Source: Larix kaempferi
Lineage: Eukaryota > Streptophyta > Pinopsida > Pinales > Pinaceae
NCBI GenBank assembly: GCA_027924585.1
Contig: BSBM01000442.1
Location: 372,001 to 436,000, forward strand
Direction of reading: 5' to 3'
Length of the DNA stretch: 64,000 nt
Under the pieces are notes generated by a model. The model had not been told where the DNA came from, did no database searches, and saw only the letters and a list, made by a program, of their open reading frames with translations. Every line of letters begins with the position of its first letter. Positions within the stretch are counted from its first letter, which is position 1. The translations under genes and the position numbers were made by a program. This document shows, piece by piece, positions 21,246-33,944 of the stretch.

Positions 21246-22725
21246 TCAGAACTTTTGGACGACAATAACTGTCACAAGAGCGAGCTTCTCAACATGTGAG
21301 TAACGAGTTTCAATGTCAATAAGACCCTTACTTAAGTAATATATCACATGTTCCTGGGCGTTGTTGTCTTCTTGTACCAAGACCATGGCAATCGTGGTGG
21401 CAGAAGCAGCAAGATAAAGGATATAATCCTTGAAGTAATTGGATGGTTGGAGCACAGGGGTGTGCATGATAGCATGTTTGAGACTATCGAAGGATTGTTG
21501 TGCTTGGTCGTCCCACATGAACGGGACATCCTTCTTGAGTAGTCTCATATAAACCTGTGTCTTTTGCGCAAAATTACAGACAAAACGTCGTAAGTAAGTT
21601 GCCTTCCCTTGCAAACTTTGCAATTCTGTAATGTCAGTGGGAGGTGGGAGAGCGACGATGGCTTCCACCTTCAAGGGATCAATGTGGATCCCATCCTTCG
21701 AGGAAATAAAACCGAGGAAGCATCCAGACTCGACACAGAAGATACACTTGTGAGGGTTCAGGAGGATGTTATACCGCCTACATCTGAGGAAAACGGCTGT
21801 CAGATGATCAATGTGGTACCGACGCTGCCGTGGATGGGAGGGTAGATCATCGAGATAAGGTTCCACAAAGTCCTTCACATCATGAAAAGCATACGACATG
21901 GCCCGCTGGAATGTGGCACTAGCATTTTTAAGGCCGAAAGGGAGCTTGCGATAAGAAAATGTGCCCCAATATGTTGATCAGCCGGGTGGATCTCAATCTG
22001 GTTGTAACTGAAAAATCCATCCATGAAAGAGAAATGACACTTCCAGCACAATTGTTAATGATCTGATCGATAAAGGGATTCGGGTAATTGTCCTTAGGAA
22101 AAGCCTTATTGAGATCCCGATAATCGACGCAAATACGAATGGTACCTTTCTTTTTAGCTATAGGGATGACGTTTGAGACCCATTCTATCAGCGGGACAGG
22201 GTAGATAAAGCCAACTTTCAAGAGATTTTCATTTGCCGCAGTCTTTCGAGGGTGTACCGGTTGTAACCTTTTCTGGACTGGTTTAGCATAAGGATAGGTT
22301 TGAATCTTGTGTGAAACAATAGCAGGGTCTATCCCGGGAATCTCCTTGCAGGTCCAATCAAACAAGTCTCAAAATTGCTTGAACAAGGTCGTGAACGTTG
22401 TAATCTCTTCAGGGGAACACTTATGTCCTAAACGAATGAGTTCCACTACACCAGGAGTAACCGATATGTCGACTAGAATGGTAGGTTCAATGTTGACCAA
22501 GTTTCCTTCAGTATCTATTTGACACATAAGTATCGGGGACTGAGGGAAAGGGTAGACATACGATGTAAAGATGGTGGTAATGTGGTTCTCCATAGAGTCC
22601 AATGGAGGTAGAAAAGACGATCGATGGTGAAGGTCTTCCCACGGAGGGTCATCCGCACTCATGATTTCCATAATGGACTCGTTATAATGAAAAGTCCAGA
22701 GCAGAGGATCGGGTAGGGATGACAT
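21246..22725 (-). pseudogene. GB reverse transcriptase and native RNase H
   Basis: Fragments in shifted frames: 22725-22369 (linker before RT), 22365-21928 (RT fingers: RICVDYRDLNKA, PNPFIDQI) and 21899-21246 (palm with YLDDL at about 21845-21860, connection, native RNase H). At about 21410-21430 the native RNase H reads LYLAAS, with Ala where the first catalytic Asp should be; the same loss is typical of Tat-lineage elements that own a second RNase H. A frameshift near 21990 and a stop at 21246 break it. Sequence from 21245 to 20850 continues RNase H/connection similarity in pieces. Confidence 0.88.
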
Positions 22726-23292
22726 TCATTGTAGAGAACAGGAGGTAGAGGCCACATCCAGGTGGTCCTCTAGTCCTGATTGGATAGCCTCATAAGTGAG
22801 CTCATCGGGTGAAAGAGGCATAGTGTCTCCAATCAGGTGTGTAGTGGCTTCATCAGGTACAAGCCATTGATCAGTATAGTTGGGGATAGATGAAATCCTA
22901 GAGGAGATCATGTTCACCGTGGCAACATGATTAGGGGGATCTGAGGTTGGAAAGACTCCCATAAGAGATGAGTCTTTTATGAGGTCGACCACTTCCATGT
23001 TAATAGTTGTGGTCTTACCCCCCAACTCTATTGCCAAGGCTTGTAACAACCCATGAGGTTGAAAGCCACGTCCGTCAAATGCTTTCAAGGTGGTGGGAGA
23101 ACGGTTCAACTCAGGAGAGCCAATGGCTCTCCAACACAAAATTGACATGACTGAGGTAGAGGCACCTTCGTCCAAGATGGTACGATGGATTGTCTTCCCA
23201 GCAATGTTTGTGGCAACTTGAAATTCCAACTGATGGGAAAGCCTCGGCTTAAAGTACTCAAGCCAGAACATGATGGTATTAGAAGAATCCAA
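22726..23292 (-). pseudogene. GB protease region
   Basis: An open stretch of 188 codons with the retroviral aspartic protease pattern: active site TILDEGASTSVMS (D-E-G where D-S/T-G is canonical), flap-like region and the closing hydrophobic segment. GE has the same DEGAS site (63750-63765), so the change predates both. Sits between gag (23300-26460) and RT. Opening residue is an in-frame continuation, not a true start. Stop codons lie on either side. Confidence 0.75.
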
Positions 23293-26200
23293 ATCAACCG
23301 CGCCGATGGAAGTGAGGAGAGTCTTGCGCTGGTTAGGACAATTCTGTAAGACCTCTAGCGTTGATGTAGAACAAGGAGCTTGTGCTAGGTCCTCTACAAT
23401 ATTGTAGTTCTAAGTGGCCCGAGCATTGGTATTGAAAACAACTTTTCTAATCGTGCTCTTGGGCGGACGCAACACTAACTCTAAAGAAGGCTTCTCAATG
23501 GTGAGAGGAGCATGCGGTATGGTGACATCGGGAATAGAAGTGGAAGATTTTTCATTATTACTTCCAACGGGTTACTTCTGAGGGACTGAGTCATGTGAAT
23601 GGGAACGTGTGTTCAATTTGACGGTGTCACTACGCATCATGAGAACATGCGCAGTGGAGGATTCCTGTGTGTGATCATTTACTGGTTTTGAGTGGGGAAG
23701 GGATCGTTGAGAACTACGGTAGTAGAGGTTCCTTTGAGAAACTTCTGCACTTCATCTCGATGGGGACATTCCTTCAAGAAATGGTCACCACCACACAGTA
23801 ATCAAGGATACTTCAACTTCCTCTTTTGTTTGGTGTCTTCAGGGGTGGGCTTGGTCTCCTGCTGATTAGAAGGCTTCTTAGGTTTCCCTTTGTTTTTCTT
23901 CTTACCACCAGATTTCTGAGGTGAATCTGTTTGAATAGAATTCACTTCTTCGGTAAAGGAAGGAGTAGATGATTTGGTGGTGTTGTTGCTAGCCTATGGT
24001 GGCGATGGAGAAGAACCTGGAGGGTTCGACGATCCACCAGTTTGAGTAGGAGGCTAGTTGGTAAGGGAACCAATGATGCCATTGGCTTGAGGTCTCTTAG
24101 GTGGTTGTGCGGGGTCATACATAGGGCGGGGTGTGTCAGGAACAATTTCGTATAATGTGCCGGATTGAGCATAGACCAGGTCTAAGTAATGGGAATGGGA
24201 AATAGCTTGTTCCTCGGTAATGGCCCCTCCCATGGAAACGTATCGAGCTACGACAAGTAAAAGTGACTTTGTGAACTAGTCAGCTAGGAGTTGGTCCGGA
24301 ATGTGAGCCTTTATAAGACGTCATCTTCACCGCCACTCATGGATATGATCCGATATGTGAGTCACAGTATTCTGGCGAAGAGAGGTCAATAATTCGGTAC
24401 CAGTCTCATAGCGAATGGGCAACTGGAGGTGGGTCAAAAATGACATAGCAAGAGAACCGAAATCTGGAAAGGAGTTTGGTGGTAGTTCAATATACCACTT
24501 GGTAGCTGGGCCGATGAGAGTCCGTTGAAATAACCTAAGATAGATCAAGTCGTCCATCAAGGAGTTGGATGAACACCATAAATGGTATTTCATCACATGG
24601 TTTTTTGGGTCTTCACCAGGCTTGCCATCAAATTTGAGTATATCTGATGGTAACTTAACCGGAATGGGTGGCTAGTTATGCCCGTGGAAGATGGGATCAT
24701 TCATCAGACGAGACAGGTCAGGTAGGTCTAAAGTAGCCAAAAATGGTAGCTGTTGGTTCAGCTGGGGGTACCGATAGTATTGATAGGGAATGTATAGACC
24801 AGTAGGGCCTTGAATCAACTGGTTGTATGGTGTTCCCTGGGGAAACTAGCCATAAGGGGGTATGCCGCCCGGACCAAATGTAGGTCGGCCACTAAAACAA
24901 GGTAGTCCATAGCCATAGGGTGGGGGTTCATCACCACCGCCTGGGGGGGTGGAGGTCCCCCACCACCGTCGGGAGGGGGTGGAGGTATGCCACCACCATC
25001 GGGGGGGGTGGAGGTCCACCGCCACTGCCATAATAAGGTTTTCCTCCACCGCCTCCACCAGGAGGGGGGGTGGGACACCTCCTCCTTTGGAGGGCTAGGG
25101 GCCTCTTCCACCACCGCCATCAGAAGGGTATGGTCCATCGCCACCACCTCCACCATAATAAGGGGGTCCTCCACCACCACCTCTGAAAGGGGGGGGTCCT
25201 CCACCGTAAAATGGGGGTCCGCCGCCACCGGGGGGGTGGGTCCTCCACCTCTTCCAAAAGGGGGAGTACCTCCACCGCTGGGAGGGGGTGGGACATTGTG
25301 ACCAGAAGGGGGTGGTCCTCCACCAGAAGGTAGAGGTCTACCTCCTCCGGGATAATATGGGGGGCCACCATCTCCGGTGGGAGGTGGAGGGGGACAAGTG
25401 GGGGTGGTGGTACTTGAGGGAAGGTTGGTGGGGGTGCATGTTGTAAAACATTTTGATGCCCCCATAGAGTGTATGGATTGTTGGGATAAGGTATCCCGTA
25501 GAGTGCGTTTTCGGGATTGAATTGTCCCGACAAAGGGTTAAGATAACCTGGATATGCTTGAATCCATGGTGGTTGAATTACATTGGATGGTCCTCCAACA
25601 TGGGATAGTCTCGTGGTGGATGGGCCGGCGGGGAGGGAAGTTCCAACGGAAGGACAGATGGGAACTTCTCCTCCTCTGTTGGGGTTAAGGGACTGGGGTT
25701 TCCCCACATAAACAACATGCTGACCACTAAGAAATGCTTGACCTAATGTAGGTTGTTGATTACCTACTACGGTATTAACATTACCCAGAAGAACGGTAGG
25801 GGGTAAAGAGTATCCTCCCCACAAATTTTGGGGTGGGGGAGGAGTGGGTAATGTAACCGTGGTAGTAATAGGTGTGTTGGAATATTGTCCTTCAATAGAT
25901 TGAGTCATTTGAGGTATACAAATGATCTCCTGTCTAAGGGGTGTACTCGCAGGAAGTGAGGGTTGACCAATTTCATAAGTGGTCACGTGGTGGTTGGGTG
26001 ATTCTGATGAATCATAAGATAAATTATGACTCGGGAGTGGCTGATATGGAGGTAATGTCAGGTGTTCAACCCTTCATAAAAGACTTTGTCTTTGAAACTC
26101 CTCACTCATAGCACGTAATCGAGTCATACGATCATGATAAGGTGCTAGAGGTTCGTCAGGAGTAGCCCAACTGGGTGGGGATGCAATGGAAAAATGAGCC

Positions 26201-26460
26201 ACTAGGTAGCCTAGAGATGATGTCCAAAAGGATGCAGTTGGACCAACAACTGATACAAGGTTGTCTTGGGGAGGATTTAACCATTCCAATGATCTAGGCT
26301 CTCTCGGTAAAACGGGAGGTAATTCTTGTGAAGTGGAAGTTCCCACCTCTTCACCCCTTGAGGGGTTGTAGGTGGGTGAATCTGGAGGGAACAGATGTGA
26401 TCCAACATTCAAGGTAGGGTTTTCTACTTCAGGTGAAACGACTGTGGCATGTGGGTCCAT
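23293..26460 (-). pseudogene. GB gag
   Basis: First ATG in the likely frame at 26460 (MDPHATVVSPEV). Order: N-terminal region (26460-26074), Pro/Gly-rich low-complexity tract (about 25500-24850) with many frame changes, retrotransposon gag core (24596-24327; YHLWCSSNSLMDDLIYLR, TKWYIELP, QLPIRYETGTE), and a CCHC zinc knuckle near 23770-23820 (the first Cys is now TGA; then C-x4-H-x4-C in CGGDHFLKEC). Forms the particle and binds RNA. The core matches GE at 61875-62069 almost word for word. Many stops and frameshifts. Confidence 0.75.
24880..25420. repeat. Low-complexity GGTGG/CCACC tract in GB gag
   Basis: Imperfect repeats of ccaccaccg and gggggtggag, coding for a Pro/Gly-rich linker in gag. 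Runs of six to eight G or C appear repeatedly and length differences between them explain the frame changes. The long ORFs seen on both strands here are composition effects. Confidence 0.85.
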
Positions 26461-28744
26461 TCTTACCTTCAAAATTAACTCCTGGTTAAGGAGATATTTG
26501 GGTGGTAAGTTCAAAATCCTACGGGACCTTCTCCAAGGAAAGTTAGCCAGAGTGACTGAACCAAATTTTCTCTCCTAAGGGTATCTAAACAAAAGAAAAA
26601 GCAGTCCAGAAAAACTACACAAACTAAGGCCGCAAGCAAACTTATTTGATAGGAGTGGATTCAAAAGTCTGGAACCTCATAGCATTGTCAAGGTTTCGCA
26701 ACTCGCTATATACCGCAGGGTCCAACAGTAAAACGCAACAAGGAGGATTGGGACTGTACCCTTGCCTGAATACCCAACTACCTGGATGGCACATGCATAG
26801 TAATATCCCCGAGTGTTGTTCTCGGTGTATTGCTCTACCAAGACAGCTAAATGGATAGCTCAGTTGGTTTCAGGAATCCTAATGGTGTCTCCCGATATAG
26901 TCAAGGTACGTGGGAGCTCAAATCTATAGTGGTGTTGTCTAATGCACAACTGTACGGCATGAGACCTTCCTATGTACTACCGAGTATGTGAAACACCTTT
27001 CGATATACGCCAAGTACATGAAGTGCCTTTCGATATACCCTAAGGTACGTGAAAGAGCCTTCGATATACCTGGTTGGTAAGTGAAAGAGCTTCGATATAC
27101 CGGTTGGTATGTGGAGGACTACAATACCCCCGGAATACAGTTCTGGAAAGTAATGACAGCTGCCATGTTTTACGACGTTGGAACACATCTCTAACTTAAC
27201 ACACAAGTTACTAAAAATTTTACCCTAGTTCTACCGTTAATTTTATCTGGAAAGTTAGGTGAATGCATGAGGTGAATACATAAACGTAAGCATAATGCAA
27301 GCCCTTGCTACCTGAAGAAATGTACTTTTCTTTTGATGAAATCTATATATGGGAGGGAGAAAACTTTTTCCAAGTGATTTTACCAAAACAAAAAAAAAAT
27401 GCAACATAATCCCAAATCTACCAAATTTGACAACAAAAGTACTATTTTCATTTTTTTCGTTTTTCCAAGGAAAACACGAAAATCAACAAGCATTACAACC
27501 AAATCTAAGCATTTTCTTTTTGTCTTTTTCAATTGAGTATGAAATCAAAGATGACGAAAAAGAGATAATTTCGATCTAGAGCACACTAGCTCTTCAAGTT
27601 TCACTATGGCAACCTAAAAGCATGAAAATCAAAAGTACATATAACATTTTAAAACATGGAATCACTTTTTGCAAAAAATTTGACTATGTTTTGGATTTTT
27701 CAAGAAAATGAATGGCTCATAATTCAAGAAAAATGCAAATGATGGATTCTTTTTCAAACTTTCCAAAAATATCTATGATGAATTCCAATGCATGAACCGA
27801 TTTCTACAACAATTTTCAAATGCACTTGAAAACAGTAAAATTGAAGCACTTTTAATTTTTCCAATGATATACCAAGACTACGACTTGATAACAACAATGC
27901 TTTTTAAGTATGAATGACTGAAAAGAAAAACTACTTGCAACACTCCAAATACTCAGAAACTCTCAAGAAAATGACAAGCACTCAAACGAATTAAAGACAC
28001 ACAAAAACACTCAAAATCAAGCAAACACAAGCAAAGCTAAATAACTTGTGCAAAAGATAAGTAATATGTGCAAAAAGAGGTCTGGGATCGGATCCAATAC
28101 AAGGATCAAATCAGGTGAGGAGAGTAGGGAATGCAAGGTCAAGTGGATGAAGGTGGGGGACACCAAAGTGTCCACCACTACCAAAGCTCAAACTCATCCA
28201 AAATGGAACCCAAAACCAATCCGAAACAACCCAAACAAACCCAAACACTAACAATGCAACATCAAAAAGGTCCCTGACTAGAAGATACAGTGCAGAGGAG
28301 GTCTGTAAGATAAACCAAACTCAAACAATGGAGAGGGGTGACTCAAACCCTAGGCTTCATTGCTCAGCACAGGATGCGGTCAGGAATAGAGCGCCTGATG
28401 CAGATGATGTGTAGGGGTTTAGCACCGGTGACGCTAGATGCAAACATGGCTTTAGCGCCGGTGGCGCAGACCATAGAAAGGAAAAAAGCACTCGTGAAAG
28501 GACGACGTTCTGGTCACACTTCCTAGGTGTGCCGGTCGAATTCCCAAAGAAAAAATAAAAGGGATCTCTAAGGATGAGCAATGAAATGGTTTGATAATTA
28601 AACCCACAGACTTAGAGAAAGCTAACAGACCCTTCAACAAGAAGATCTGATGGTGAAAGAGGCTCAGGAGGAAAAAAAAATGGCTTGCAAAGAAATTAAA
28701 GAATATGACATTCAAATTGAAAACTTAAATCAACGTACATTTTC
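26461..28744 (-). other. GB untranslated leader
   Basis: About 2.3 kb between primer site and gag. Contains a cluster of short tandem repeats (26985-27113), an A-rich stretch (27360-28070), and no convincing ORF. The segment 28338-28526 is open on both strands but has no recognisable similarity. Confidence 0.55.
26985..27113. repeat. Short tandem repeats in GB leader
   Basis: Four imperfect copies of about 30 bp with the core ttcgatatacc, followed by gtaygtgaa(a)gagc-type sequence. Position in the leader is noted; role unknown. Confidence 0.7.
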
Positions 28745-28764
28745 CCTAGTATGGTCGCCAAATT
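28745..28764 (-). other. GB primer-binding site
   Basis: Minus-strand AATTTGGCGACCATACTAGG directly after the 5' LTR end at 28765. TTGGCGACC-type sites are usual for Tat/Ogre gypsy elements. Which tRNA primes cannot be stated from sequence alone. Confidence 0.75.
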
Positions 28765-29661
28765 TGTTATCGGACAATCTACCAAAAGCAGACTTAAGGC
28801 ATGATCTCCCTAGCTCAATGTAAGTCTAGAACAAATGGGACAGAATATGAAACTACTCTCCTAGATCTAGTTAGAGATCGAGTAGTTAAGCATCTTACCT
28901 CAGATTCGTAGATCTTTCTCCTCGTTGTTGTTCTGAGTTTCGTGGTCATCAGATCTATGGCTGTAAGACCTGTCAAAACACATAGGAACAATACAAGCAG
29001 TAAAATATGCCTAAACACTAACTAGTCTAAGTAAATAGTTGAGGAGGTAAACTATAAATATCATCAACACAATAACATTTATGGAAAGCATTTATATTAT
29101 TGTATAAAAAGTGGGAAATACAATAGAAGAGAGGATTACAACCGATGCCCCAACGTTGCAATCTCCTTCCAACAAGCCAAACCAAAGCTTCTAGAGAGAA
29201 GTAGGTGCCTCCAAGACTAGGGTGTTGAACTACTGAGCTAATTTCACCAGCATAAGAGTACCATAGACTTCCTCCCCTTGGAAGAAAGAGGGATATCATG
29301 TTTATAGGACCAAGTGGATAGAGTAGGTTGAGGATCATGGGAAAAGGGTTAAGGGATCCTTCCCAAAGGCTAGGGAACCGAAGGCTAGCTCACCTAGGAG
29401 TTAGGGATAGAGATCCACCTCATCCAACTTCTAGAATTCGCTCAAAAGCTACCTTTATCCCATGAAACTGACTCTAGCGCATGCTGCCTGAAGGAAACTT
29501 GCACCGGCGCACTTTGCTCAAATACAACCTGCGTCGGCCTAATTAGGAGTGTGGATAAAGGGCATCAACTTGCTCCAAATGACTAGCTTGATCATGGGAC
29601 TTCGGGGATTTAGGCATTGAGGTTACATAGGACTCATGATGGCGAAATTTTGTGTGTAACA
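28765..29661 (-). repeat. GB 5' LTR
   Basis: 897 bp, minus-strand TGTTACACAC...CCGATAACA, with intact TG/CA ends. Partner of 14423-15319. Followed at 29662-29666 by the target duplication gttcc. Confidence 0.93.
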
Positions 29662-29666
29662 GTTCC

Positions 29667-30394
29667 CTGCTAATCTTAATTATGTTTGGCCTTCCATTGT
29701 AGGGAAGCCATAAAGGAGACCAGTCAGTAGAAAAGTATCCTTTGAGATTTTTTGAACAATCTTTGCTCAACCACATTCCATACATTTCAGGGATGTCAGC
29801 CACAATAATATCCATAGTCTGTTGGATTCTAGGGTCAACAGACAGTGTTAACAAGACATTTTCCAGTTCTCCCACTACCCTAACTTTGGATCTGTCAAGT
29901 TGAACAATTTGAGTAGGGCATGACTCCCAAGAGGCATTTAAATTTTTTCAGATAGATAAAGGCATCACATTTTATGAAGCCCCTGAATCTATCATACAAT
30001 TATGGACATTTCTATTGAAAACTTCAAAAGTGAGCAAGAAAGGAGGTGTTTTCTTGTTACCTGGTTTCTGATTTCCAGGTTTAGAGTATGTCTCAAGATT
30101 GTTGTTCTGAGCCTCCCTAGGCTTGTTAACAACCATGCTTTTGGGAATATTGTCTCTCATCGCAGGGATTTTCAGAAGTTCAAAAAGAGAAATATTGGAT
30201 TTTACTCTTTTCAAGTCCTCAATCAGGTTGTATTCTATTTCAGGAATTAAAGTGTCCTTAACTGTTGGTGCTTTACCTCTGTTTGGTGTGGGTGTTGAAG
30301 TGGAAGCTTCTTGTGTGGGTTGTCCTTTACTCCTTGTATTATAGAGATGTTGGACATTAAAGACAACCTCAAGCTCATCATCCTCCTCAGCCAT
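29667..30394 (-). pseudogene. GA1 protease region
   Basis: ATG 30394 (MAEEDDELEV) opens 140 codons ending in NCMIDSGAS just before a stop at 29972; the canonical protease site D-S-G is at the end of that stretch. The frame continues to 29667 with the flap and closing parts (VVGELENVLLTLSVDP, MDIIVADIPEMYGMWLSKD). At the GB boundary the peptide reads ...IIKISRE and resumes in frame at 14417 as PYMKQIVTD, showing that GB split one reading frame. One in-frame stop at least. Upstream gag is at 30473-31947. Confidence 0.78.
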
Positions 30395-30472
30395 GGGAAG
30401 TTCTGAAAAGAAGCTAATTGTGTTTATCTGTTGATCTTCTGCTTCATCTGGTGGTTCAGGATCTTGGTTCTC

Positions 30473-31947
30473 TTATGGATTTTCATCTTGCTGATCAAGA
30501 GAATTATGTGATTCTGAAACAAAAGCATTAAAGATAGAAATAATTTCTTCAGAGTTCAATCCTTCATCAGTATTAGGTGGGACTTGGTTTTGTGGGGGTT
30601 GGTAATGTCTTCTGAAAGGTTGTTTATTGAACCCCCTATTATTGTTCTGGTTTTCTGTGTTTCCATTCTTAAGGTCTACCATTTCATTTGAGATCTTTTG
30701 GAGGAACTTCTTCATGTCGTTCATCTCAAATGGGTCCTTGTTTTGCACTGTGGGTTTTGGAGGATTTTCTTTCTTTCTTTTGGAGGTAGAAGGTTGTTCA
30801 GTTAGGGCATCAGGGTTATCTTTTAAACAGAATATGTCTTTTTCAACCTGAATAGCCTCATCAAAGGCCTCCTGCAAGCTAGGTTTACGTGCTCTTTTTA
30901 CCCTCATAGCAATAGGACCTGGTAAACATTTAACCTAATAAGCAACCAGCAGTTCTTCTGCAGGAAGAACAGTGGTAGGGATTCTATTTTTCAAATATGA
31001 AAACCTCTTATTGTAATCTTTAACCCTTTCCTTGCCTCTGATTTTCATTGTGAACAAGTCTATAACCAAGTCTTATGGAGTCTTATCATCTCCAAACTTC
31101 TCTATAAACATTTTTTCAAGGTCATCCCATGAAGAAATGGATCTGGCTTCGAAGGAAAAGTACCATGTGGATGCTTTTCCTTGGAAGGTGTAAGGAAACA
31201 ACCTACATACTACATCTTCATGAATGACATTCCTAAGTCTGATGGCCTACATAAAAGTTTTAATGTGATCAAGGGCAGGTTATTTTTCATCAGGATCAAA
31301 CTTAGGGAGCCACTTTTTAGGGTTTTTACGGAGTCTGTGTTGTTCTCCAACTATAAACACAACACCTGTTCCAACTAGGGTCTGTTTCCACCTTCTTCCA
31401 TGGGTATGTCTTCCGAAGATGAACTAGATTTTGACTCACTATGTAATGATTCGTCGGATGATTATGACGAGGATGTAGGAGGTGTCGTTGGTGGTCCACC
31501 TGTGGAAACATTTGGTTGGCCTTGTTCAGTTTCCTCGAATAATGTGTCAAGGTTGAAATTGGGAAGTAGATTGTGGCAAGGTGAATTATGTTGTTCAAAA
31601 CTCTGATCACCTGAATTTTGATTATCTGAATTATTATCTTGCGGATCGATGTTCTGGTGATGTTGAATTGCTGCTAATCCAAGATTATGCTCTTCGATGA
31701 TTCTTTGTTGTAACCTACAAACACTATCAGAAGAACCTTTGAGTAATTGTTTGAGAGTGAGGGGTCCCCTAGTGGGTGATATAAAAACGATATCAGCCCT
31801 CCTAGTTTCCTGCTCTATTACAGGGGTAGCAGGAATGACGTTTGGATCTTACACCAGTTGTTCTGCAAAGGTTGATGCCTGCGTGTGACTACGGGTGACA
31901 ATCGGTATTCTTGCTGGAGGAGGTTTGTTGGTGTTTTGTTTAGGCAT
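30473..31947 (-). pseudogene. GA1 gag
   Basis: ATG 31947 (MPKQNTNKPPPARIPIVTR), only about 17-30 bp after the primer site. Then a Ser/Asp/Gln-rich N-terminal part, a retrotransposon gag core (about 31300-30950) that survives only in pieces with stops and frame changes, and a Lys/Glu/Asn/Gln-rich C-terminal part (30907-30473) with RRHYQPPQNQ. No CCHC knuckle is evident. The short spacing from primer site to ATG is unlike GB's 2.3 kb leader. GA2 shows the same start at 69. Confidence 0.7.
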
Positions 31948-31962
31948 AATTTGCTTATGTCT

Positions 31963-31979
31963 CTCCTTCTAGCGCCATT
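31963..31979 (-). other. GA1 primer-binding site
   Basis: Minus-strand AATGGCGCTAGAAGGAG directly after the LTR end at 31980. Same sequence at 86-101 for GA2. TGGCGC-type sites are common in plant Ty3/gypsy elements. Confidence 0.75.
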
Positions 31980-33013
31980 TGTTGAAGACTCAGATGTGTA
32001 GGTTGTTGGAATGGGTTCCAAGGATAACAACATAGGGTGAAAATCCAGACTGAAAGGCTTCAAAAGGTTCTGCACAAGAACAGTTCTATCCCCATCATGT
32101 TTGGTGTAGTTAACTCCCACGAATACAAAGGCCTCCGCTGGAACTTATGGGGTTTGATCCTGAAAGGATCATTCTTCCTATGAGGGAAGATTAAAGTGTA
32201 TTAACTTCTAAATGGATCTAAACCTAGTACAAATCTACCTTAAAGGAAATCTAAACTAAGTCAGATCTGATCTATAGGAGTGTTTTGTTTGTGTGCAGGA
32301 TAACTTGGTTTGACTTTTATTAAGTCATTTCACCAACTTAACATAGATGTTATATTGGATATTTTCTTATTGCTTCAAAATACAATCAGGCAATGAAAAT
32401 TAACTGATAATAATTTAAAGGTTGAGTGCATGCAAGATTATCCTGTAGTTCTTATGCTAATTGAAAAATTAACATGAATTATTAATTTCTGTGAAACATT
32501 TGCAGAAATAGATAAATATTTTAATTAAATATATTCAATTAAAACATAAATATACATAGACCATGAATTAAGACAAATCCAAATAATAGATCAATGCATT
32601 AATGATTGATTGCAAAGGATGAACAATATTCATTCAGTAATTAAGGTGAAGAAAACAGATATCATCAAAGAAATTTGATAACAAAACAAAGAATATATCA
32701 AAAGAAACTAACTTTCATTCGTAAAGTCTGCAAAAAATTACAATATTGTCAGTGAAGCAACATTTCTCCAGTCCTTCTCTGGTGATTTTCTCCCCCTATT
32801 CACCCCATGAGACCTCTACCCTTTAAATAATAATTATAAAATAGTTACAAAGGATAGACTTCCCATAAAACAGGGATTACAAGATCAAGTTCCACTGCTA
32901 AATCATCTTCAAGAGTTATTAATACTAAACAACTCCCGAAATTCCCAGAGGAATTCATTACATAAATTCAGAGAAATATCCTATAGTGAATTGTGAAAGA
33001 TAACAACAACCCA

Positions 33014-33415
33014 CTAGATTCCTGTGACAAATAACAAGGGAACAGAAAGATCTTTCTTAGAAGATTCATTATGATCAACAATGTCCTCTAACACTGAAAA
33101 GTTGGCCACTTGTTCCTCCTTCAAAGGGATTAGTGGAGTGACAGGTACTTCATTGATTATAAAATCTTGGATAATGGTATTGTCCCGATCAGCTGGTTTT
33201 TCAATTGTCTTCCTTCTCTTCTTCTGAGGGAGCCGTATACACATGGATTGAATCTCAGAGTCCTCTTCTTCACTATCACTACTTTCATCCAGAACACCTG
33301 CATCAAAAGGTGGTGACACAGGTTCTTGGTATAGAAGAGGATGAAATTCTTTCTCTTCACAAAATATGACCGGAGATTCGTGAATTCTCTGCATCTTGCT
33401 CACAATATGGAACAT
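33014..33415 (-). CDS. Small ORF inside GA1 LTR, unrecognised
   Basis: 133 codons from ATG 33415 (MFHIVSKMQRIHESP) to a stop at 33014. Acidic Ser/Glu/Asp stretch (SSDSEEEDSE) followed by a basic cluster (PQKKRRKT) that looks like a nuclear localisation signal. It occupies the same place in the LTR as the 1200-codon ORF of GA2, but I see no similarity between them. Intact, same strand as the LTR. It may be a remnant or a chance ORF; no function can be given. Confidence 0.35.
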   Translation of the reverse strand: MFHIVSKMQRIHESPVIFCEEKEFHPLLYQEPVSPPFDAGVLDESSDSEEEDSEIQSMCIRLPQKKRRKTIEKPADRDNTIIQDFIINEVPVTPLIPLKEEQVANFSVLEDIVDHNESSKKDLSVPLLFVTGI

Positions 33416-33944
33416 TTAGAAGCAAAAATTCTAAAAATCAACTAACAAGAATTTCCTATTACAATATGACAACCAACAAATTTCCCATGTTGACAACTGT
33501 ATTTAGAAGAAAACAATAAAGATTCCAGAAATGGCTGAGCGTAATGAATTTCCATGATTAAAATCTTACGGTCTGGAACTTGCAATTATCCCATTGGTAT
33601 TGAAATAACACGCAGCATGTGTCGACAAACTTGGATTAAGACAGGATAAGATTTGCATTAATTCACGTATGATTTAATGTCAAATCCTAACCCTCAATTA
33701 GTTATGATTTAGTCAAATCAATGATTACCAGTTCGTGCTTGGCCGCAGGTGAAAATCGCAGTTTAAAACAAATCTGATTGCAAATCAAAACAATGGTGAA
33801 GAAAAATGGATAACTAAAATGACTAATCGAAACAAAACAATCCAATATCAACCGCAGGATCAAGACAAATCAACGGTCAAGATTAAACATGTAGGATGTG
33901 GAAGATAAGTTGCGGACATTTATTTAGCAAATATATGCATTCTT

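Larger units (their letters stand above)
14423..29661 (-). mobile_element. GB, 15.2 kb Ty3/gypsy retrotransposon
   Basis: Bounded by two 897-bp LTRs and flanked by the 5-bp target duplication gttcc (14418-14422 and 29662-29666). Minus-strand order: 5' LTR, primer site, leader of about 2.2 kb, gag with Pro-rich tract and zinc knuckle, protease, RT, native RNase H, integrase, separate second RNase H, antisense PMD gene, non-coding 3' region, purine tract, 3' LTR. All coding parts carry stops or frameshifts. LTR copies differ at roughly one base in 12-15 by eye, an old insertion. It splits the GA1 gag-pol frame between protease and RNase H; removing it restores a continuous frame. Confidence 0.93.

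Noticed and set aside
24987-25301. 104-codon ORF opposite GB gag
   Set aside because: Arises from the GGTGG/CCACC tract; no independent support.
26850-26885. tRNA-like box A (ggatagctcagttggtt)
   Set aside because: No acceptor stem, anticodon arm or GGTTCGAATCC-type box B at the right distance; chance match in the GB leader.
28338-28715. ORFs on both strands in the GB leader
   Set aside because: Short, no motif, and placed in a leader that is non-coding in related elements.
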